64,000 bases of DNA from Halichondria panicea (lineage: Eukaryota; Porifera; Demospongiae; Suberitida; Halichondriidae): NCBI RefSeq assembly GCF_963675165.1, contig NC_087377.1, positions 6,589,122 to 6,653,121 of the forward strand, in the 5' to 3' direction. Numbering within the stretch: the stretch's first letter is position 1; every line of letters begins with the position of its first letter. Positions 9,908 to 22,100 of this stretch are shown in pieces. Position numbers and translations under genes: made by a program. Under the pieces are notes generated by a model, which saw only the letters and a list, made by a program, of their open reading frames with translations, was not told where the DNA came from and made no database searches.

Positions 9908-12900
9908 TCATGTGTCAGGATTAACTGCACACTCGGTATAGAAATCGGAAGGTATAGCCACAGGGCAACTCTTGACAATGTCAACAACATACCACTGAAT
10001 TTTGACAGAAGGAGCAGAGGAGACCCAACGTTGAATGACTTTGACCATCTCATGAGCAGACACATTCTCAAGACCAAGTAAAGTGGTCCTATACAAACAA
10101 ACATTTAATGCAAGCTTTTAAGTACAGTCGAAAGAAAATCTTTGATTATAGAACTTTTCGGCTAATCATTAACCCATGCCAATTTTTAAAAGGAGACAAG
10201 TTGCATGTAAGCCGTTACTAGCTGTGCTGTGTATGCATAATGCTTGCTTACATGCAGTGTTATCTTAGTTGATAATAGTGTTTACCTGAAGTGTGCCTCA
10301 GTCTGGGATGAACGACAACTGAAGAAACTCCTTTCTACCGAAAATGGAGAGTGTGTCAAATTCGCGAAATTGATATGTGGCAGAGCAATAGATGCATAAT
10401 CGAGTAGCACTTCTTCAATGGCTCCAAGGAAAGCGAGAGTGATTCTATTAGCCCTTGATTCCTGTATAATCGTAGCAAATGTCACGGTAGCATACATAAT
10501 AATTATTATATATAGCATCATCTGCTCAGAATATGTTTTGAGTGAGGGGGATCAGTGCGTGCATGGGGGGCATAATTATAGCACACCACCTGAATTAGAT
10601 AGGAATTCAAAACATTGTTACAGTATGCGAGAATATGTTCTTGCTATTTTAATGTTGGCTACTGCATGTGTATACTGTATATACTCATCATGCATGGCCA
10701 TGCTGTGGCCATGCATACCTTACATACATTTTGAATCTGCTGAAGCAGCACATTGTTAGACATAGCCAGCCACTTCAAAGGCACTTGTATGGTGTACATA
10801 TATTGTAGGATATCTCAAAGGCAGGACGTATATACCACAACCAACTTTCCCTTCCCATACACTATGTACTTCCAATCCTATGTGTGAAGACACGCATTAT
10901 GTGTACACCACCACTAGCTAGGGGGCACACTACCCAATTTATCACCGATAATAAGTACGCCACAATGGCTATCATGCATGCAGAGTGATGCATGCAGCAA
11001 CACATGCATCTGCTTTGAAGTCTCTCACATACATGCAGATGGCATGCACAAGTGGTTCACCATGCAAGAGTGCCACACTCGTACAGTAATGACTATCAGA
11101 TCACTGAGTCAGTATAATTATTATATAAGAAACAGACATCAGTCACAATTGCAGTCAGCTTCAAATTAAAGTTTGCTCAAATTTTCTCTGGACATACTTA
11201 TGACCATGCATGAACTTACTTCCCAATCCAAGCAGCTACCCGAAGTAGGTGAAAACATCAGTTGCATTTTTGCTTCATCTGTGTGGACAATTAACTCATT
11301 TGATTAAAGAAGGAGTAGACAATTTCTAGTCAAAACCATGCAGTACTCTGAATAGGAAAGCCACGCAGAATATAAATTATAGCTAGCCTATAATATATAC
11401 TGTGTAACACGTGTTCCAGTCGAAATGAGGAGAGAAAGTTGATACTGTACAGTAGAGTGAAGAACTTACCCACACAGATTGGTGCAGATGAAGACCAGCC
11501 ACTTGCATACCGGTAATTGTAGCTGTTGTATCTGTTGTATTGGCAGTTTCGGGTTGAACTGCCAATCAAATTGTAGCCTTCGTTACAGCTGTAAATGGCT
11601 GTCTTCCCTACTGTCGTACCGGTAGAGGTATCCACATTTCCATTTCTTGGGACTGGCAGAGGCCCGCAATCATCTGTATTAAATTGGAGATGCAGTCAAG
11701 TGCATACAACTGCTATTAATATTTTAACTAGAGCACTGAAGTGCTATATAACCCTCGGCTGTTGACATGAATAATAGATGCAATGAGCATGGAAGCTCAG
11801 GCTGGCTAAGCAGCAAGTAACAGGAGTAAAGTAAACTAGAGGCATGCTGGAAACGGAGTTTTAGTAGTGCATGAGACAGCTCCTGGTATATGTTTTGGGG
11901 AGGATAAGCACAACAACCGCAATCATAATTCTAGCTTTCTACTTTAGGGATCCTTTTCTATTGATCCTGGTAAAGGATCACTTCAGCTGCATATACTATA
12001 TGTACCTCGAATAAAGACCGCATGTACCTAGCAAGCCAAGCAGCCAACGTGCAAGTTCAAGCTTCATATTTTGCTCGCTTTTATTCGCCAATGGAGCTTT
12101 AACATCAAAATCTGCCACTATTAAAACTAATAACTTATTGTGTGAAGGCTATTCCCATGCTGTAAAGGACCGCTATGGATCCAGGTAAGCAGACTCAGAA
12201 ATTACAAGCATGCATGCAGACAAACTAAACGACTACTACATAACCTGTTGGCCGCAGCACGGCCTCGGGTAATGACATGACCGCCCTTCAGTTGCATCAT
12301 ATAAACTGTGCCATGGTTACAATTATAGTTAAGAGCTGGTAATGTACTTGCAGTATTATAGTTCAGGAATATGGTTGGTTACTAACACGTCTATATAGAC
12401 ACAAAAATGACTACGCCTAGTTACCACGTATTAGACAATAAGATAATGTGTATGTTAAATTGAGATTGAGGATTAAAAATAGCCACGATGAACTAGGGCA
12501 CATCACAGATAATGAGCACTCACAGGCACAATTGGGTGTTGTTCCACTCCATCCTCCGTTGGTGCAAGTACGTTCAGAACTACCAACCAAGCTAAATCCT
12601 CGGTTGCAAGAGAATCTAGCCACTCTCCCAGGAATATAAGGAGAGTCATACGTCACCAATCCATTGCCAATTGAGAGATCACGGCAGAGTCGTAACTGAG
12701 CTGTATATAATTAATGTGAAAACACAAAACGTCACGATTTAATAACAAACATGGATTAGTGCTACACAATTAGTACGTATATACATGTATTATTATGTAG
12801 CGTTTTTCCAGCACCAAACATTTAGTAATGCGAGCTTTGCGAGTGCTTATGACATTGCAAAATAAGACCACAGACTTATACAATCACATCTTTTTGCCTG

Positions 12901-14526
12901 ATCACAAAAGTTACCAGCAAAAGTGTTAAAAGTTTTTCTTTGTGAAATATGGTGGCAAAAACAGTCTACAGGCGACTTCCTCCAAGATGTAACAATTGGA
13001 AAATAATCAAACACATGCAATTTAAATGACTTATAACAATATAAATGAAAGCACCGCAGGTGCATGCTGATGCCTCGGTGGAGGTGTCAAAGCTACACTA
13101 CTAGCTATTAGGAATAGCTTTTATATACACACATTATATCATGATGAACACTTTTGCATTAATTAATTTTACTGCATGCAGGCAGAATCCAGAATCGCAG
13201 CAAATTAAAGAGTGCATGGGTAATGATCGACTACGATTGTTGTTAAAAAGGATCGATGCCAAAAGTCCAAAATTAATGGCTGCTGCATCAGCAGAGCTTT
13301 GCAGCTCTCTTCTCACTCTTGCAGCTACCAATAGCTAGCGTTCTAGTGCAGAGCTAACTACTAAGTAGTATAGAGTAGCAACACTCTATGGACAAGTTTT
13401 GCTACGCACTTTTCTGAAAAGGCTGCAGTGACATTCCTAGTATATAAGCAAAACTATAGGCATAACTCGAGACAAATCCATGAATTAAAATCCAAGAAAA
13501 CATGATTAGAAGCCTATATATAGAAACTCTTACTTGCATGCATTTCATTGATCTTTGAGCAGCTGTAGCAGTATACACATGCACAGAGACACACAAAAAC
13601 ACACTACCGTATACCTCGCTTGCATGCGCGCATGCATCGAGGCATATTATTATATAAGTCAGTATGAGAGTACAGACTGTGCTATGAATGCATGGTTCAT
13701 ACTCACAATAAGTGTACAATCCGACACACTTGCTAGTGGAAGAGTTGATACTTGTGTAGTTTGTTTCGGATACATACTCAGCAGTGATGTTGCCCGAGCC
13801 ATTGACACTCTGAACATCACAGCAGTACACTCCAGTTGGGCTGTTTGCTGAATAACTGTGCAGATGGAGCTCTTGGCGTGCTCTGGTCACATAAAAGTTG
13901 TTGTACTGCTGGGAACTACCAACAACCTGCAGAATACAAGTGCACAATCATGCAATATAATTATGATAATTATGTATATCAATTAGAACAAAAAGTTATA
14001 TAACCATGCATAATTATTATTACAGCACTGCTATAGATATAATTATAGGTAACGTATATAGCCACTAACCTGCCCGTCGGGGTAGAACCACTCTCCATTC
14101 TCCTCGTTTTCAAATGGATCATCAACATCACGACAGCAGTTAGGAATTTCAGTGTGGCACACAAGAGGTCCTTCGTTAGTATAGGATGTCCGACTAGACC
14201 AGGAGTAGTAAGACGAGTATTCACGACCAACTCGGCTGATGTCTATGACGCTGTTGGCAAGTACTCTCCTGCCATATCTCTTCAGGGTGAAGTCTATAAC
14301 GACAGTGAATACATGCACTGATTGATTACTTATACAATTGGCATGGTATAATCTGAAAGAATGCAGGGTTACTGAATGCAGCTATAGAATGTGCAGCATG
14401 CATATACAGTCATATCTCCACTGTATAACTATAATATATAATAATTAATTATATTCCATTACCTAAACCATTCACAGCTAGAATGCAGCTCCCAATGAGC
14501 ACCAAAAGAATCAGTGCTGTCTTCAT
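9908..14526 (-). CDS. Secreted Ig-V-like / two-CCP protein, paralogue B (C-terminus truncated)
   Basis: Eight exons can be assembled: 14526-14463 (signal peptide), 14293-14070 and 13926-13707 (one Ig-V-like domain, Cys...W..PDG...G.YCC), 12700-12524 (CCP1), 11673-11470 (CCP2), 11278-11220 (short linker), 10461-10286 and 10088-9908. All junctions are GT-AG and phases match, giving about 434 aa. Module-bounding introns are phase 1, as in shuffled extracellular domains. No membrane segment is seen, so the protein is probably secreted. CCP and Ig modules bind ligands in complement-like and immune proteins; the actual ligand is unknown. An extra two bases near 9911-9914 create a TGA at 9908-9910 that removes the Cys-containing last residues kept in the 19.2-kb and 2.9-kb paralogues. 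The homologous normal stop would be at 9873-9875. The C-terminal module is unclassified. Confidence 0.75.
13447..13600. repeat. Dispersed 'CATAACTCGAGA' repeat in intron 3 of paralogue B
   Basis: Copy of the family also found at 8667, 20003 and 60394 ('ATCCAAGAgAACaTGgcTAGAAGCC' block and GAGCAG.TGTAGCAGT block). It overlies the intron and not the exons. Confidence 0.5.
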
Positions 14527-14607
14527 GTCTTGCTGAAATCACTGAGAGTCTTGCTGAAATCATGCACTGACTCAAAATTTAATATAGACTGGCAGTGTCA
14601 ACCTGTG

Positions 14608-14615
14608 CTTTTATA
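14608..14615 (-). promoter_or_regulatory. TATA box of paralogue B
   Basis: TATAAAAG on the minus strand, about 82 bp before the ATG. Spacing and flanks match the box before the truncated paralogue. Confidence 0.55.
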
Positions 14616-14692
14616 CCATGCATTACCATAATTATATTGTACCATCATGAATGACATCTATAGGAGGATGACCATATCCTGTTGACATACAC

Positions 14693-14865
14693 TTGCCATC
14701 TTCACCCATGCACACAATAGATTTTCCCAAAAGGAAGCGCATGCTTTGACACACACTTGCCGTCTTCGCTCATGCACACAAAGCTAGATTCCCAAAACTG
14801 CATGAGTGCATACACTTACCGCTTTTGCCCATGCATGCACACACTTCAAAATCAAGATTTTTTTT
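14693..14865. repeat. Three degenerate ~62-bp tandem units upstream of paralogue B
   Basis: Each unit reads approximately 'CA.ACACTTGCCGTCTTCGCC' then 'CATGCACACA...AGATTTCCCAAAA'. One unit also lies upstream of the truncated paralogue (about 4426-4470). The position just behind the TATA box makes a regulatory role possible, but nothing proves it. Confidence 0.5.
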
Positions 14866-14869
14866 ATAT

Positions 14870-15830
14870 TTGCCTGGCAACATGACTCAGTTTTGGAGTG
14901 TGTTTGAAATCATCAGAGTCGTTTAGTAATTCATGTAGACTATTATAGCTATATATACTTGATATTCAAATTAAGGTTTGATGATTCTCCTCCATGCATG
15001 CAACACCAATCACTTATTGGCTTGGCAATTGTATCAGAGGCATGCAGTTGCACGTTATTTAATATGGCCTGTAATATTTCTATACAGCTTCCATCTCTTT
15101 CACTGTAAAAAAAAAGTGTGTGCTGAGCATACGGCGCATATTGCACGCTTTTAGTTGCGTATTGCACATGCACTTTTTAGTGTGCTCAGCACCCTTTATT
15201 TTTTTGCAATGTTCTGACAAGTGCATAATCTACCTATGAATACAAGGTCAGAGACGGTACACGAGTCCAGCCCAGTGAATATATATATAGACACCCGGTT
15301 TAATTAAATACAGCAGTTGATAAGGACCAGATGATGTCCAGTCCAACCATGTATGATACAATGCCATATTAAAGACAGTATAGAGTCTATTATATACCAT
15401 ACAAACAATTTCCCTTCCCATACACTATGAACTTACATACAACTTCCTTTCCCATACACTATGAACTTACATCCTGTGTGTGACACCCATCCACTTCACC
15501 CACAGCTGACCATTCACCATCCTGACTCAAAAGTGGTTTCCTTCCACTTATCTATAGCTATCTAGCTGGCTCAACTCGAGTGATTCTCATGCATGCACTT
15601 TAGATCCCATTTGAGTGTATTTAGCAGGGACTCATGAGTTATATAGTACCGGTACTATAAGATTGCTCTGGGCTACAAACTACAACATTAACAGTTTATT
15701 GTGATTTACAATGGCTGTAATAACATATAAGAGCTAGATGATTGTAGTCCGTAAACGTAATAACATAAATAATGGTTGAGAAAGCTCCACTGTTGACGAT
15801 GGACCCGTGACTGTATTGGTTGATTTTCAC
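14870..15830. other. Intergenic stretch without a gene; one hairpin
   Basis: Near 15117-15193 the words GTGTGCTGAGCA and TGTGCTCAGCAC pair, with a repeated 'TATTGCAC' between them. 'CTTCCCTTCCCATACACTATGAACTTACAT' occurs in tandem near 15408-15472, and a copy lies near 10848. No coding region is seen. Confidence 0.4.
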
Positions 15831-15837
15831 TTGGCAG

Positions 15838-16960
15838 TTATGGAAGTTCATGACTGGAACAGATGAGTGAGTTGCAATGTTCGTTGTAGTTCATCATTTC
15901 CACATTGAAACTGGTTTCTTTTGGTGCAGATAAAACTCTGGATACGGCATTCTGTTGCTTCTCACTACATTCGTAGACATTCCAAAGAACGATGTCCAGT
16001 TCGCTCTTTAATGATTTTCTCTGAAACACCAGCATTGTATAGCTCAGTAGCTCCTGTTGCTCTGAGGCTATATGATTTGTTCTTCCCAGAATCCCAGCAA
16101 GAGTACACATGTCGTTCACCATTTTGTACAGTTTTTTCTTCCTACCTGCAGGGACACAAGTGTACCATGTTTGAGATTCGAGTTGGACATTTTCGAGGGG
16201 ACAGACGTAAAACAAGTCTGTTTCGATAGCTTTTCTAGGAAGCTTACTGATGTACAGGTCCAGTAGGTAGCAATGGCATCTTTCTCCAGCTTCAGGAACT
16301 GCTGCCATGAAGACAGTTTTGTTCTGCAGGTTTAACTGGCCTAGTCCACCTGTACGGTTTTTGGATGCATTCTCGGTGTATCTGTAGCCTCCGACTTCTC
16401 TTTTCAATTGGGTTCACGATGCTCGTTTCCTCCTCTCAGGCAAAAACTTTTGCCATTTGAAGAGAATACAGCACGTTGAAGTGATACAGGGTCTTGCACA
16501 CCCAATGCTCCAGATGACCAAAGTTGCTGCTCTTCTTCCTTCGAAAATGGCTTTGCTGTTTTCTTCTCCGATCCAATACCATAATTCCTTCCTGAACACA
16601 GAGTCCATGGTGTTCTGAAGAGTGACAAATTCGGCATTGTTTCTTGCAAAAAAGTTTGGACACCTCTGTGGATCAACAGTTCGCATGTATCGAAGGAGGC
16701 CTGACATAATGCTGTGCAGAGTAGTTGGAGGATAGGATTCTCCAGTGACCTTCCTGGTCTCGACAAAAATACTGCAAGCCAATAGTTCAGTTTCTTGGTA
16801 TCCATCTCCTCCAGTAGATTTTCAGGACACTTCAGTCTCCAGTTGGTCTTGGATGTTTCTGTTCTTCAACCAGCAATGGAAGTTTCTTAGAGACCACGCA
16901 GTTGCATATTCTGTCTTCTTAGGAACAAAAGGCTTAGACATGCATGCAGCTTAGTTAGTT
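15838..16960 (-). pseudogene. Decayed Crypton-type tyrosine recombinase
   Basis: Pieces of one protein appear in order across three frames of the minus strand: 'FVPKKTEYATAWSLRNF', 'MDTKKLNYWLAVF', 'PPTTLHSIMSGLLRYMR', 'GKSFCLRGGNEHR', 'SKNRTGGLGQLNL', 'PVGRkKLYKMVNDMCTLAGI', then LRATG (about 16052-16067) and ERTGHRS (about 15990-16008). This is the layout of the DUF3504/Crypton family, also domesticated in vertebrate KIAA1958- and ZMYM-like genes. The catalytic Arg and His-Arg motifs remain readable but lie in a different frame from their neighbours, so several frameshifts have killed the gene. No terminal inverted repeats are seen, as expected for Cryptons, which integrate by recombinase. 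A longer ORF fragment upstream (17084-17278) might be its 5' end, but that is unsupported. Confidence 0.75.
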
Positions 16961-17299
16961 CGGCTTCACTTGCTGTAGAGAAGCGCTGCATGGATTCTAG
17001 CTTATAGGTATCTTCGGTAGGTGCTCAACAGTATAGTAGTAGGAGCCGCTCGCTTCCTGGGCTTGCTCGCACCGTTTGCAGGCTTAGGTTTCTTCGTTTC
17101 GAGAGTAGGAGGAGTAGGAGCAGCTCACTTCCTGGTTGCAAAGCTGCATGGGGGAGGAGCTGGTTTTGTGGGTGGAGCTATGACTATCTATCCATTCGTC
17201 CATACCGATATTAAACTGCAGTGGAACAGGCCCGACTCGAACTGTTCTTAGCAGAGAAGCAGAGATGGCTTCGGACATTTCAAAAGAAATGATGCAGTT

Positions 17300-18440
17300 G
17301 TTAGGTTGACTGTTGCTAAGCTATATAGTGCATTTTTAGTAGTCACCTTAAGGTATTTATATAGCGCACTGGAATTTGTACAGCGAAGCAGTGCATGCAA
17401 TTATAATAAGCATATCACATCCATACCAGTAATTGCACGTTGTCAATGCACGTCATCAAGCGAGTAATTGAATGCACATGCAGGAGCTTGTTAATAATGG
17501 CAACAACATAAATGCAACGAAAACTGATTCATAACAAGTAGCAATCAATAGTTTACTCGTGTAACAATTAGTATAATTAATAGTATGGCAATATGGGATT
17601 AACAGCACTCATAACCAATGGCAAGGATACTAATTGCCCCGAGGCGTAGCCGAGAAATTAGCCGCGGCTGTTATTTGAACGTGCGGTCGTCAAGGCAAGT
17701 AATTGCACGGCGTTACTGACGACGTGCAATTACTGATACGCGATTAATCACTGTACGAATCACAGTGAATAATAGGAGAACATGCGATTAATAGTACTCG
17801 TACTACTAATAAGCACTGGCAAGGTAAATAGCACTCGACATTGTTTTTATATACTCGTGCTATTAATTCACTTCTAAGGTTACGGTAAACCGTTTGCTCA
17901 TTAATTATTCATGAGCTAGACGCTTTTACTAAAGTCTATTTGTGTTGAGTTTGACCTTCATAAAGTTGTCATGATTGTCATACTTCACTGAAATTCAAAG
18001 TTTCATATACCATTGGATTCCTTGTTAAAAAGCGCTTCTATCTATATGCTGTAGAGCTGGTAAGCTCCAACCAGCTAAAAGTTAGCATTTTCCATGTAGA
18101 AGTCCCAGGTAAACTTGTCAACCACATAAAGCATAAATGAAGCCATAATTTACCACATAACTTCCGGGGTCGAACTCAATGCAAATAGACTTTAGATAGC
18201 TTAGGTGCAGTCTACTATAATATACTTATATGCGAGAATAAAAGGCTATTGAAAGCTCTCTTGCATGGCTCTGTCCACCATTTTAAGTACATATTCTTAT
18301 TAACCCGAGATGCGCCTGAGTAATACATGTAGTAGTCGGTCAGTCTGTCTGAGTCAGCTCACCTGGATGCGATAGCACTGTGTTTGTACCATGGATAGCC
18401 TCAACACAATACGGTAGTAGTATTAAATTAGACAGATTTT
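17300..18440. other. Gene-free stretch with a hairpin
   Basis: 17698-17709 (AGTAATTGCACG) and 17723-17734 (CGTGCAATTACT) form a 12-bp stem. The word AGTAATTG.ACG recurs at about 17434 and 17463. It may be the remains of another transposon. Nothing coding is seen. Confidence 0.4.
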
Positions 18441-18447
18441 AATGTAA

Positions 18448-18806
18448 CAGTGGCGGATCCAGGAAAGAGGGGGTTCCAAACAACGAGTGCAGAGTAAGTC
18501 GCACGGAGCGCAACATTTTTGAGCGGTTACGCCCACTTCCGGTATAAGACTAGCGAAAATCCAATTCTCAACCAGGGGAAGTCTCATCTTATACACTTCG
18601 AGCTGCTACGATATAGTACAAACAGTCAACTATATAGGACGATTCAGAGTTTTGGCAATTGATACATCAAAACAACAGGTACAATCATTGAATCAAATTA
18701 CAATAGGTGCAAAACTAAACTAGCTCCATGGTAGCTGTACTAGAGCCATAATAGCTAGACTGAAAATTCTATGGCACCCTGGGATCTCCCTCTGGATCCG
18801 CCACTG
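18448..18806. mobile_element. MITE with CAGTGGCGGATCCAGG ends
   Basis: The left CAGTGGCGGATCCAGGAAAG and right CCTCTGGATCCGCCACTG ends are inverted. The outer flanks also mirror (TAA / TTA). The interior shows no ORF of note. Confidence 0.75.
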
Positions 18807-19185
18807 TTAAAGCTTCATTGTTGAATAAAAGCAAGCAAAAGCTAACCCGTGCACGTTGGCCTAGATGTACACACAGCTTTGACTCAAGGCTGTAGACTAC
18901 ACTAAACCCCAAATTAATCCAAACCACACCCAAAACGCCATTATCCAGTCATAATAAACGTATAAAATATAAAATCGCATACTTTGGAGCAGCCATAACT
19001 AACCGGTATACGGAATAACCAATGGCCAAATTTCAGGGCGAGTTTTGTGCAGTAAAGATCAAGCTAGCAATCTGTGCCAAACGAAACGACTGCAGACTAG
19101 TGTCCACACCGAAGGTTGAATATCCATAAATGATAATAATAATACTATTCATTGTTTTATCCACAGGTTATATACATGTAGTGGT

Positions 19186-22100
19186 TTACTGCGGCTTATC
19201 ATCGCATTTCTCCCAACACTGTTTCATGTCAGGACTCACACACTCGGCATAGACATCGGAGGGTATAGCCACAGGGCAACTCTTGATAATGTCAACAACA
19301 TACCACTGAATTTTGACAGATGGACCAGAGGAGACCCAACGTTGAATGACTTTGACCATCTCATGAGCAGATACATCTTCCAGACCGAATAAAGTGGTCC
19401 TAGCAAGAAAAACAAAAAAATTAATGGTTCATGCCAATTTCGGAAGCTATAAGTATCGTCGAGCATATCTGATAAATGGAATTTCCGGCTAATCATTAAA
19501 CCCATGCCAATTTTTAAGCTTGTATAAGCCGTTACTATAGCTGTGTGCAATGCTTGCTTACAGTATTACATAGTTATCTTAGTCGATAATGTTTACCTGA
19601 AGTGGGCCTCAGTCTGGGATGAACGACAACTGAAGAAACTCCTTTCTACCGAAAATGGAGAGTGTGTCAAATTTGCAAAATTGATATGTGGCAGAGCAAT
19701 TGATGCATAATTGAGTAGCACTTCTTCAATGGCTCCAATGAAAGCGAGCGTGATCCTATTGGCCCTGGATTCCTGTATAAAAAGCAAATGCCATGGTTAG
19801 TGTACTCTCATACATAGATCAACCGCCTATACGCCTGCCTGTTCATACAGTTTGCAATTGGGACTTCTTATAAAAGCACCATGAATGGAATTTACAAGAT
19901 TCCTAAATACTTATAATAGCTTTACCATGGAAGACATTTTGAGTTATAAAACGAGTGATACAAGCTGCGCTGTGCTAATCAGATGATGGTATAAAAAATT
20001 CTGAAGAGACTGCAACAGCCTTCACTATAAGTAAAAGTAAGTACCGTATATCTTCTAATTTATAGGACACTTCTAATTACCCCGGACACTCTTTTGGGCA
20101 ATTTTCGTTGTTCTAATACAACGGACACTCCAGTATTTTAATATTACATTTGTTCTAAATATCCGGACAATACTTTGAAAAGTTGAGTTACCATTCATTG
20201 ACGGCAAGTAAGACTTAGAGTGCTGCAGTTAGATAGCTTTGAGTAGCTAGTTTTAAATAGCTAGTGCAACTATTCAGTCGTACCCTGTTCTATTAAACTT
20301 AGCTAGCTCGCATGCAGCTGCTTGCTTGTTCTAATTATTCCGGACACTTCGCATGCTCTATAAAAATCTGTTCCAATTATACCCGGACAATTTCCAAAAT
20401 AATTATTTTTTGCTGTCCGATAAATTAGAAGATATACGGTAACCACAACTCGAGAAAGAAGCTTTAGTTTAATGAATAAAAATCAGACAGACAATCAGCT
20501 TTACCGTATCCCTGGTGCGGCTACGCCTAAGGCATAAAAATATTGTAAGAACACTACACATGCAGACCTATAATTATTTGATTACAGAAACTTTTACAGG
20601 AGGAAGCATGCCGAGAAGCAGGAAAAAATGTGCAAAATCTTGTTTCTGGTTCCCATACACAATCAATTACGGCCAGATTATTGGCTTGGTATAGGCTAAT
20701 GGCGCTATAGTACGTGGTTCACCATACTGCTACATTCATGCAGATCACTGAGTCAGTATCCGAGAACTGATTTACTGTCACTGCTTCAAAAGCTTGCCTA
20801 AACTTACCGTGTTCAAATACTTACGACCACGCACATACTTACTTCCCACTCCAAGCAGCTACCCGGAGTAGGTGAAAACATCAGCTGCATCTTTGCCTCA
20901 TCTGTGAGGAAAAATTCAGATGTATGTAAATAGTATACTGAAGTGTGACTAGTAATAGATATAGACGAGACCGCGAGTGTTTTATGAAATATATACGTAG
21001 GCCCATGCAAGCACGAGGGCGAGTTGCCTCATATAATTTCTCATGCTATAATTAGAGCACTGACGTGCTAACCCTCGGCTGTTGACATGATCTACAGGAA
21101 CCAAAAGAGTGTAACAATTAAATACTGGCTAAGTAACAAGTATAACAAGAGCTAGAGGCATGCTGAGATTGGAGTTTTAGAATAATTATAGTACATGCAT
21201 TGTGGAGTAGAATAACAACAAAGGCAGCAAAGAATCTTAGAATAATGTACGGCTCCTGTGGAGTATGCTCTGGGGCTGAGGCAACAACCACAAAATCATA
21301 ATTCTAGCTTTCTACCGTAGTGACCCTGTTCCATTGCTCCTGTCAAATCAGCTGTAAATAATACCTCGAAAGGCCACGTGTAGTTTGCTAGCTGCAAACC
21401 TGCAAGTTCAAGCTTGATAGCTTTTGCTTGCTTTTATTTGACAACAAGCTTTAACATCAAAATCTGCCAATATTTAATAACTTGTTGTGTGAGGGCTATC
21501 CATGCTGTAAACGCAGTGCTGTGGCATCCAGGTGAGTAGATTCCAACAGACTACTATACCAATGGCTGCCCACGCGTGCCTCGGGTAATTATACTGTATA
21601 TTATGTGTTTTGTATGACGACGACCCTTAACAAATCATACCTGGCTACGTGACCTGATATTATACCCTACTTGGAGTCGGTACCATAGCAACTGGGTGGG
21701 GTTTAACTACCGTAAACTCCGGGCACACTGATTTCATGCTAGATCTATACGGCCAAAGAAAAGTTAGATGGGTGGGCTCACTAAATACCAGGAAGGCTGG
21801 AGAAAGGGTGGGCTCACTGGACAAGTTAGTGCGTGGAGCTAGAAGCTTAGCACTGGCTACAAGCTACATGTATATGCACAAAGCTTGCCGTTCGTTCGAG
21901 ACTGTTAGCTAGTTGTATATATCCATGGTGAGGTAGCTTAGGTAGCAACATTTTTCATTCCAGTGGGTATATAACACTTATTGATTCTGATGTAGTGAAC
22001 AATAAGTATAACATAACACGAAAGGGGCACACCTTTTATTACACGCTTGTGACCTTGACAACGTGATACTTCAATTTATATAGCCAATAAGTGCATGCAT

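Larger units (their letters stand above)
5737..10800. repeat. Dispersed repeat 'GCCATGCACCTACATGCAAATGGCTT', four copies
   Basis: Copies of about 80-150 bp lie near 5737-5880, 7705-7880, 8030-8220 (inverted) and 10690-10970. The shared core runs from a CATGCACCTACATGCA word through GTACATTGTAGACTACTTCAAAGG to 'ACTCACCNNTGATAATAAATACGCC'. They sit beside remnants of the Ig-CCP family exons and were probably copied with them. They are non-coding. The span covers scattered copies, not continuous repeat. Confidence 0.55.

Noticed and set aside
17084-17278. 64-codon minus-strand ORF upstream of the Crypton relic as its N-terminus
   Set aside because: Ser-rich with no motif in common with recombinases; a link cannot be shown.
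19236-19550. 104-codon minus-strand ORF over the last exon of paralogue C
   Set aside because: It is a shadow frame. The spliced frame ending at 19186 gives the Cys-containing module conserved in all copies.
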